NCBI GenBank assembly: GCA_020726505.1
Contig: JAHLEZ010000001.1
Span: 868,001 to 932,000 of the forward strand
Length of the DNA: 64,000 nucleotides
Source of the DNA: Leptodontidium sp. MPI-SDFR-AT-0119
Taxonomy: Eukaryota; Ascomycota; Leotiomycetes; Helotiales; Leptodontidiaceae
Reading direction: 5' to 3'
A program made the position numbers and the translations under genes. Under the pieces are notes generated by a model, which ran no database searches, had not been told where the DNA came from, and saw only the letters and a program-made list of their open reading frames with translations. Each line of letters begins with the position of its first letter. Position 1 is the stretch's first letter. Below, piece after piece: positions 56,333 through 64,000 of the stretch.

Positions 56333-57166
56333 TCATCCAACTGTCCCAGGAGTATCCAAATCAATAGTAAATAGCATATCCTTCGTCGTCTCCACAGTCA
56401 CCATCTCTTCCTTGACATGGTTACTCGTACTCATCTGCCCTCCAACCTCAGTCTCCCATTTCCGCACATCCCACTCCAGACCCTCTGTCGAGATAACAGA
56501 GGGCTCCTTTAGCGGAATAATGCCCACGTGTTTCCCCAGCTTGATTCCATTAAATCCCTCCTTAGCTCTAATCCTATGCCTCCCAGTTTTTAGAACAAAC
56601 GTGATGGACTCGCTAGAGAGCAGGTACATCCTCCCACTGGCATACCCCGGATCTTGCTGGAAAGTATACAGATGAGACAGCGTAGCCATGCCTTGATCGA
56701 CTCGCCCTCCCAGGCCACCTATCACCACAATATCTATAGTCTCCCGGCTTGGAGAGGATCGGATATACTTGATAGCCTTCCCGAAATCCGTAGAATACTG
56801 ATCCGCATCATGGATCACAGGGATGTTCTTCGACTCCCAATATTTCCGTACCTCAGAGAGCAGGGAGTCCAAATCGCCAATCACCGCATCGACGGTCAAA
56901 TCGATTCCATTCTGGGTATTGAGATCATGGAGACGATTGGCGCCTCCGTCAGCGGCTACTTTGAATATCGAACTGGCCCACAACCTGGAGTAGACAGCTG
57001 CTGGAAGCCTGAGGGCTTGATTGAGGACCAAGATGGCGAATGGTTTGTGGTTCTTGGGCGTGGCGGAGAAGATGTCTGCTGGTTGCCATTCGATCACTGG
57101 ATCCCAGGCTTCTGTCATCGCAAATATCCCGTTCTGATATCTTGATGCTGGAGGTTCTTGCATCAT
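56333..57166 (-). CDS. THI80: Thiamine pyrophosphokinase
   Basis: Cytosolic enzyme that converts thiamine and ATP to thiamine diphosphate and AMP. Single exon of 277 codons. The catalytic half has AADGGANRLHDL (about residue 71), VIGDLDS, DQYSTDFGKAIKYI and GGLGGRVDQ, the standard nucleotide- and Mg-binding motifs. The C-terminal thiamine-binding half has HRIRAKEGFNGIKLG and GLEWDV...SNHVKEE. Length fits fungal enzymes. Start 57166 is used; a second Met at 57118 (MTEAWDP) is also plausible. Divergent from MIA40, with starts about 370 bp apart. Confidence 0.93.
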   Translation of the reverse strand: MMQEPPASRYQNGIFAMTEAWDPVIEWQPADIFSATPKNHKPFAILVLNQALRLPAAVYSRLWASSIFKVAADGGANRLHDLNTQNGIDLTVDAVIGDLDSLLSEVRKYWESKNIPVIHDADQYSTDFGKAIKYIRSSPSRETIDIVVIGGLGGRVDQGMATLSHLYTFQQDPGYASGRMYLLSSESITFVLKTGRHRIRAKEGFNGIKLGKHVGIIPLKEPSVISTEGLEWDVRKWETEVGGQMSTSNHVKEEMVTVETTKDMLFTIDLDTPGTVG

Positions 57167-57535
57167 CCGAGTTCGGCGGAGGAAGGATAGGGTGAAATTA
57201 TTATGGTGAGCATGAAGGCATTTTCCAACGAATAATTAAACAAAATAAATGATAATCCTTTATAAGAAGCAAAGAACCACAAAATGTACAGATAAGGGTG
57301 GGAATTTCTAGAGAAATAGAAGAGTATGCTCCCGAAGCTAGACATTTGACAGTTCCCCAAGTTGCTGGTGTGTGATCACGTGGCTTCGCTTTCGTCCGCG
57401 CCTGGTCCGAGAAAAATCATGATGCTGACAAAAACAACACTGCCTCTCCCCAAGCTCTGATGCCAACCACGAACCTTTCCTTTGTCTAATATCACATTCA
57501 CTGAACCGTCCAATTTGGCCGCAGATCCATCCATC
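57167..57535. promoter_or_regulatory. Divergent promoter between thiamine pyrophosphokinase and MIA40
   Basis: 369 bp shared upstream region. No specific site can be assigned by eye. Confidence 0.5.
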
Positions 57536-58576
57536 ATGTTCAAATCAGCTCTGCGAGCTACGCCTGGGCGCATTTCGTCTTCTCGAAATGTCCTCCCTCG
57601 GAGTTCTGCTAGACGATTCTTAAGCACAGCACCACCATCGCAGAAGTCGCGGAGTTGGAAGAGCAGTGCTGCTAGATGGGGTCTGGCAGGTGCAGGCGTG
57701 TACTATTATAATACGAGCAATTTGTTTGCGGAGGAGCCGGAAGGTGGGTTGAGATTGTTCTCTGAGCTGGGTTGGGTTGGGGCAAATGCTAATAGGGGAT
57801 CTAGCTGCTATTCAGAAGCTTGATGGGTCGTTTCACAATATCCAGGAGTCGAGAGAACCTACTGTCGATGCGATAGTTGAGGAGAAGCGACGGAGACAGG
57901 CACAAGCGGCAGCTGATGAAGAGCAGAAACAACGGTTTGCTGAAGGGGATGTTGAAGGAGAAGAGGGGGAGGGAGCTGCGGGGATGGAAGGATTAGAGGA
58001 TGAAGCTGGTCAGCAAGGGGCTTTCAACCCCGAGACAGGAGAGATCAATTGGGATTGTCCTTGTCTGGGAGGAATGGCAGATGGGCCTTGTGGCGAAGAA
58101 TTCAGGGCGGCTTTTAGCTGTTTTGTGTATTCGACCGAGGAACCAAAGGGCGTGGAGTGTATAGAAAAGTTCAAGTAAGTGCATTTGGGCTATGGACGAT
58201 GGCTGGGAGGTGCTGACTTTGGCAAAGGGGCATGCAAGATTGTTTCCGACTCCACCCAGAGATGTATGGCTCCGAGCTCCAGGACGATGAGGATGAAGTG
58301 GAGGAAGAACTTCGCGCAAGAGAAAGCGCTGCTGCCTCTGGAGATGAACCATCGGATTCCACTTCTGAGCGAACACAGAAAGTTTCCGACAAACCTACCC
58401 CTAAAGCTACCGAAGACAAGGAGCCAGCTCCGGTGGTTGAGGAGGAGAAGACGGTCGAAGAACCTCATCATGATACCAGCAAAGCAACAACTGAAAATGT
58501 AGCAAAGCCACAGTCAGGAGATGAGGGATCGGAACTTGTGCCAAAGGCTTCTCAAGATGCTACAAAGGCGAACTGA
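57536..58576 (+). CDS. MIA40: MIA40, mitochondrial intermembrane-space oxidoreductase
   Basis: Inserts disulfides into small Cys proteins imported into the mitochondrial intermembrane space. Exons are 57536-57743, 57805-58174 and 58228-58576 (introns of 61 and 53 nt), giving 308 codons. The N-terminus is a basic mitochondrial presequence with an RRFLSTA segment, then a membrane anchor ([18 protein letters not shown]). An acidic linker follows. The redox CPC motif sits in [11 protein letters not shown], followed by the twin CX9C core ([11 protein letters not shown], then CIEKF and [13 protein letters not shown] across intron 2). The C-terminus is a long charged tail, about 110 residues. Anchored form as in other fungi. 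No defects were seen. Confidence 0.94.
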
Positions 58577-59249
58577 GATCCATAAGGCGAAGATGGGCTT
58601 GTACAAGAGTGTAAAATACACAAAATGCATATGGGGGCGCAAAGTGTACAATACGTAAAAGGAATGAAGATCTCCACGACACGGTTCTGGTACCTGATGA
58701 TCATGCTCCTCGATCCTTGGATTGCTTTTCGTGATCCCTGACATGAATCTGACTTGCAGCCATGGATCTTGTTGATCTCGAGAAGCGAGGAATCGCTCAC
58801 ATGGCCTGGTTCCCTTGAATAATCCTCAGCATCACTACAAATTATTCACGCAGACAAACCTCAATATTGAAATATCTGTAACGATTCCCGGACTGAGACA
58901 GAAAAAGCCAAAAGTATATTTGTCTCCACTCCAGATGCACGATCAAGGAAAGTTCTGACCCACCAGCTCCATTCTATCTCAGCTCCATCCAGAGCCGCCT
59001 ACGTCAGCTGGCCCAGCTTCTGTTTTGGTGCAAGCTCCCTCTGCCAGGTTTCGTTCGCATGCGGCGGGACCCAAGACCCAAGCACACGACTTCTCCCGCA
59101 ACCATCACGACATTCTCCTCATCAACAAAACCATCCTCTGTTCTCTTCTTCCAAGCCTTCCTCCTCGTAAGCTTCAACCTACTTTGCGATACTTTGGCCA
59201 TTTGTTGAACTTGACTGGGAACCTATCAACCCCAGATACCCAAGCAAAC
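58577..59249. other. Intergenic, no gene seen
   Basis: 673 bp between MIA40 and the OM14-like gene. Pyrimidine-rich patches occur before 59250. No supported gene. Confidence 0.55.
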
Positions 59250-60112
59250 ATGTCATACGCAGCAGCAGCAGCTAAGGGCCCTTCGCAATCCCCTGAGGAG
59301 GTATGTAGAGATCATCCCATTTTTTCTCGAAGCCCAGCGCATCTTTCCTGGCAGAATACATTTTCTGTATTGCAGCTTGACTGCCACTGTACAGGAAGTG
59401 TTCTCCAAGTGGTCTATCGTTCCTGTAGAGAGCTTTAATGGCGCAATCAAAGGAGGCTGCGAGATATCTTCCAGTATATCTTCGATTTATCATGAAGAAG
59501 TTGAGCATAATAAATAAAAGCTAACAAAATATGACAGAAGCGTGCCCCTCCACCACCTGAGCTTGAACACACAGACTCCCCTTCAACCAGCTCCTTGATT
59601 GACGTTGATTCCGAATCCGTGCACACCGTCCCCTCCGACTGGAGTTCACAACCCATTCAGACAGAGACTCAACGCGATAGACTCGAGCACGAAGCCGAAA
59701 TCGTCGAGGAGCATGCAAAGAAGGCCTACGCCGAAGCCAAGGTAAAGGCTGAGAAGGCCGAGAAGGAAGCTAAAGCCAAGGCAAAAAAGGCTAGAAACAA
59801 TTTGGAGGCCAACAAGGACAACCCAGTCTATATTGGCAATGCCGTTGCTGTTGTTGCGCTAAGTGCTGGCTTGGGCTTCGGTGCATACAGAAAGTATGCT
59901 GCGGGTGATTTGACCTGGAAGGTTGTTGGTGCTTGGACCGGCATTGTTGGGTTGTTCGCTGCTGGAGACTACTACTTGAGCCAGTAAGTATAAAGATTGA
60001 ATGCCCCGACTGGGCGGAAGATTCGCAAATCTTCCATAGCTTGGTTAGAAGAGAAGTCATGCTAACGAGCCACAGATATCTCTTCAAGAACAAGTACCCC
60101 CCGAAGAAGTAA
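59250..60112 (+). CDS. OM14-like mitochondrial outer membrane protein
   Basis: Exons are 59250-59300, 59538-59983 and 60076-60112, giving 177 codons. Intron 1 is unusually long for this window (237 nt); intron 2 is 92 nt. The middle is a Lys/Ala/Glu-rich helix (about residues 65-105: EEHAKKAYAEAKVKAEKAEK). Two hydrophobic segments follow, YIGNAVAVVALSAGLGFGAY and VGAWTGIVGLFAAGDYYL, then a basic tail ending NKYPPKK. This matches the C-terminal domain of fungal OM14-type proteins (DUF5353), which in yeast serve as a ribosome/NAC receptor on mitochondria. The first 17 codons are Ala-rich. Confidence 0.8.
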
Positions 60113-60757
60113 ACAGTCACACGAGAAGTTGGCGGATATCAAATTCCCTTTGGCGCACTTTGTACCGGCGGTATGATTCTTCGGCTTAGTCCACTTTTCC
60201 ACGTTTACGTTAGTTACGACGCGAAACTTCTCAGCTCTTGATTTTTCCCGCGCATCATGTTATTCACAAGCGAGGTTTTGATGGAGAAATGGATGGATGG
60301 ATTGGTGGAGGGAATTCATGGTTGGTCTATCTAAGATCTTCTCCGTGGAGGACGATCCTAATGCAGAAAGAAAACATCAAACCCATGTGCTATCCCTCCT
60401 AAGTATGCTTGTTTGTTTTCTGTCGAGTCCTCGCGTTTGTTGGAGATCCTTGTCCATCTGGACTGCCTTGCTGAAGTGCAAGAAGAACTAACTTTGCGAA
60501 CTGAAAACCATAAGAAGGAAACGAGGGTTCTGTGGGCTCCTAATGCAGACTCAAGGGACAGATGTCTCAGGAAACGCGGATGGAAGACGGGAGTAGGAGA
60601 TGCACTGCGGAGGGCATATTCAGAAATCCCAGTACATGATACCCAGAAATCCAGCCCAATGCAGAGTCACTCAAATCTACTGCCGCATACCCCAAGCAGA
60701 ACAGTCGATCTAAGCAGTCAAACCTATGCACAATTAGCCAAAGTCCTCAAATCCCTT
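60113..60757. other. Intergenic, convergent 3' ends
   Basis: A plus-strand frame (60413-60775) overlaps the 3' end of the BTB gene, has no domain, and is not called. Confidence 0.5.
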
Positions 60758-63288
60758 CTACATGAAAAGAAGTGAGGAGAGGAGAACAGAGCAGGAAAAC
60801 TCGCCACGAAAGTTCAAACCCTTAGAAAGACACTCCTCCTCAACATCATGAACATGATAAGAGCAAACCAGATCCAAGCTCTGCTCGGTCGACTCCACAC
60901 CCTTGCTCTTGCGATTCAAAGCTCTAAAATCCTTAAAGAGAGCCGGAACCTCCGAGACGACCTCGTCGACCTCCTCAGCAGTCCATCCCGCACCCTCGAG
61001 ATCGCCGTCCTCGAGATCGGCTAGGACCTGGTATGAGCGAGCCATGTACTTGCGGAGACGGGAACCGGATGCGCTGCGGTTGTAGACGGCGGTAATATCC
61101 TGGGGAGATGGGTAGGTTTGGTAACGGTAATATGCATTGCCTAGCTCGGTCATGACTAGATCCATGAGTTCGTCCATGTCGAGCTTCTCGGCGAGGATGT
61201 AGACTTCGATGGTGCGGCTGATGGCCTTGGTGAAGTTGGAGTGTTCGTCGGTGCCTTTGATGAGTGAAACGGAGCCGGTTGAGGGAAGACCTGGGATGAG
61301 AGAGATGCCCTGGCGGTACAACCAGTTGATGATGAGACCTACGGCGTCGGGATCGGATTCGGGGAGGTAGTGCTCTGCTTGGTTGGAGTCGGTGGTGGCG
61401 ACGACGAACTCCTTGAAGAAGTTGGACTTGAGACGGAGTAGGTTGCCGTGGATGGGGAATTCCTTGCGCTTGGGACCGACGTAGAGGGTGATGATCTCAG
61501 AGCCAAGTTCTCTATTAATATTATTAGTATACAGTCTTCATCGAAATAGAGGAGAAAGAAGGTATAAAGATGAGGAGAAGAACTTACTCGAAGAAGTTAG
61601 GCATCTTGATAGGAGTAGCAGTAGGAATAGGAGTAGGAGCTGGAGCAGATGGCGGAGCGATTTGCACAGCCATGTTAACAGCTGGTGAGGGTTGCCTTGG
61701 TTCGGGGAAGGTTGGTTGTTGAGAAGCACGAGGGGTAATGTCGAGATCGGGGGTTGTTGATTTTGGAGAGGAAACGGGAGTTGAGTTGACTTCTTCGATA
61801 GCGTGAGCAGGCTCGGCGAGATCAGTTTCGACTTCAGTTTCAATCTCCTCGATAGCAGCAACTTCAATTTGGATCTCCTGGATAGGTTCGGCGATATTGG
61901 CAACCTCTATCTCGACTTCTTCATTAACAGAGACCTTGGTTTGGACTTGGTGAATATCTTCAGCTCCAAACTCAACGTCAATCTCTTCCGCAACAGCGAT
62001 TTCACTCTTGACCTCAGCACTGTCAGCAGTCTCAACACTCTGAACCAGATCCTCTTCGACTTCCTGCTCGTTATTCTCAGCACAGGCGTCTGACTCAAAC
62101 AAAGAATCGGCGATCTCGGGGTCGTAGAGAATTGGGGACGGTGCTGGAGTGATATCTTCAAGGAGACGGTTTGCTGTTGCGTTATCAAATTCGGGGAAAG
62201 GTTCCTTGAGCTCAATAAGTTGATTTGGGAGCTCGGTGGACGGACGAGGTGAATATAGGATAGGTTCCTCAGTAACGGCGCCGTGCGAGGAGGAAGAGTC
62301 ATTCACCGAATCCTTGAAGTCAAACGAATCATCGGAAGGAGAGCGCTGAGGGTTGCTGGAAGCTGAACAACCTGCTTTAAAGAATGCCGTGGGGTCGTAG
62401 TTCTTTACGAGTCCTTTGGCAACCATGGATTCAAAGTTCAAAACCGTGTCTGGGGACTTAGTGGCCTCCTTCGTTGGGGACTCGCTTAGCCGATTGAAAT
62501 CAGTGTTGATACCACCCTTTCCTGGTGAGAGAGAGACGAGTCGTTCCAAGTAAGCAGCGGCAGAGGGTCTTCGGGTCTCCTTTTGTACAGCATCAGGGAA
62601 GTCTGGAAGTTCTCTTGGGGCCGAAACAAAGGAGACCTTCTTCTTATGAGATCTGTGTCCGCTATCTTGACCGAATGAACTCTCTGGATTGCTTGTAGCT
62701 GGCGTTGACGAAGCAGGAGGTGGAGTCCTAAGATCATAATGTTAGTGATAATGTTCAAAAATTCTTAGGGAGCCCTCAAGTTTGAGAAGAGAATTGCACA
62801 GGTGTGTCACTCTAAAAATCCAACTGCTGGTCACTCCATCTTTTGCCTCTTTGAAACTCGAATTGCTATCACATAAAAGAAAGGGGTGCATTCTAAAGGT
62901 GCACTTACTTAAACGAGGAGAATGGTAGAATCTTAGGAGACGTATTTGGTGTAATAAACTTCTGAACTGGGGAGATTGGACGCTGCTGAGGAGTCTCTGG
63001 GACGTGAGGTGAATTGGCGGTAGGCTTGAACGACTCGCTGATCCCAGATCGAGCCGGCATGGACGGAACCGCTGAAGTCTCTCTAGACGATTGACCCTTT
63101 CCCTGAGTACTACTCTTCTTCTTGTTCTGACGATTGATCAAGCCAGATATAGCATTTTTTCCAACCTCCCTGTCTGGCCATCTCTTCTTCACTGCCTTGC
63201 CAATCTCTGCGGGCTTGACTCCAGCAGCGGTCTGTTCCATGACGAAAGCGATCTGCTCGGGAGACCAATTGGAAGACTTGGGAGGCAT
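60758..63288 (-). CDS. BTB-domain protein with N-terminal Myb/SANT-like helix region
   Basis: Exons (minus) are 63288-62909, 62727-61588 and 61511-60758 (introns of 181 and 76 nt), giving 757 codons with an unbroken frame. The first 55 residues (SNWSPEQIAFVMEQ, ... VGKNAISGLINRQNKK) resemble a compact Myb/SANT-like DNA-binding fold. A long, probably disordered acidic region rich in Glu, Val and Pro covers residues 130-500. The BTB/POZ domain starts after intron 2 (LGSEIITLYVGPKRKEFPIHG, NLLRLKSNFF, YLPESDPDAVGLIINWLY). A C-terminal helical part follows. A nuclear adaptor role is inferred. Splicing of the three parts is supported by phase and consensus; two separate genes are the alternative. 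Confidence 0.72.
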
Positions 63289-64000
63289 CTTGGTGGTTAT
63301 TTGTGGGAGGGGATGTTCGGGGAGGTGCGTGGTTGTTGAAGGTGCAAGTTGTGATGCTGCTCGAATTGTGAGATCGTGGGGTTGTGGGAGTATGTCTGAG
63401 GAGATTTTGAAGTTGAACTCGAATTGAGAAAGGGGTAACAGAGAATGATTTATAACCTAGCAAATGGCCATAAATCGAAGTTTGATGAGATAGACTGGGT
63501 GCAATGGTCTAGAGAGCAATTGAGGGCAATGAGTGAGGTATGTCGGGGTTGTGTTGTTGTGGTGTTGTGGTTGTAGTTGTAGTTGTTGATTTCGAGGACT
63601 GGAAATTGGAAATAAATTGAGACGGGGGAAGTTCCTCTCGTCTCGCTGCAGGACATGATCAGGCATCTGTTCGCTTTCGAAAACAGACTAGTGTGGATAG
63701 TCTTGAGATATCAGGTATCCAGAATCACGAAAAGTGAATACCGAGACGAGGCTATTCGGATCATGAACTTTTGTTTACTTTCATTCGCGGCGACACTCTA
63801 GCATTACTTTGCAATAACCACGACCGTCTGCTGGATAATGGGTAGCGACATCAATTGTCATATTTTTTCCAAGACTTGTATACTATACCTGAGAAATAAC
63901 AGCCCTGGATCCTCGTCTCTAAAGTGGCAAAAGCCATCAAACAAAGAGAAATCCATCAGCTTCGATAATCCGGAATCACAGATAAAATAGCAGCAGGACT
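63289..64000. other. Upstream region of BTB gene and window edge
   Basis: Contains a GTTGTGGTTG-rich simple stretch (about 63547-63588). Short frames are shadows. No gene was seen up to the window end. Confidence 0.5.

Noticed and set aside
60413..60775. 120-codon plus-strand frame
   Set aside because: It overlaps the 3' end of the BTB gene on the other strand and has no domain or clear start context.
1..64000. CRISPR array, prophage or operon structure
   Set aside because: Spliced eukaryotic genes throughout; no regularly spaced repeats of CRISPR type.

Overview
The window is nuclear DNA of a filamentous ascomycete (Pezizomycotina). The genes carry many short GT-AG introns, mostly about 45-65 nt. 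The protein families are typical of these moulds: Clr5-domain, 2EXR, a DUF3425 bZIP-like protein, a DUF7025-AAA ATPase and fungal pectinases. A leotiomycete is possible, but the sequence alone does not fix the class.

Layout. 0.3-4.9 kb is a complete DNA transposon with 26-bp terminal inverted repeats, a TA target duplication and an intact five-exon transposase. 6.2-9.4 kb holds two neighbouring genes sharing an unrecognised repeated domain; one of them is frameshifted. 10.4-18.3 kb is a conserved housekeeping block: CLP1 (mRNA 3' processing), an SNA3/PMP3-like membrane protein, RNA polymerase III subunit RPC37/RPC5 and DDB1. 18.7-28.6 kb is sparse: a gene fragment with a decayed second copy 6 kb away, an orphan membrane protein, 3.8 kb without genes, and an intact DUF7025-AAA ATPase. 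29.6-38.6 kb carries an orphan small protein, a Clr5-domain protein, an orphan protein, a short-chain dehydrogenase and a bZIP-like regulator.

38.9-53.2 kb looks like decaying accessory DNA. It has a 2EXR pseudogene, a protein-kinase pseudogene with three in-frame stops, and a pectin-use cluster. That cluster consists of an intact GH28 exopolygalacturonase, a frameshifted PL3 pectate lyase, a PL1 pectate lyase with an in-frame stop, and a sugar transporter with a one-base frameshift. A LINE relic lies inside it. Together the cluster would have cut pectin outside the cell and imported the sugars; as read here, only the exopolygalacturonase is still open.

53.2-55 kb is AT-rich and contains a 558-bp hAT-like non-autonomous element with an exact 8-bp target duplication. 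55-63.3 kb returns to ordinary genes: a 2EXR protein, thiamine pyrophosphokinase, MIA40, an OM14-like mitochondrial outer membrane protein and a large BTB protein.

Exon limits were worked out by hand from reading frame, splice consensus and family alignment from memory; no search was run.
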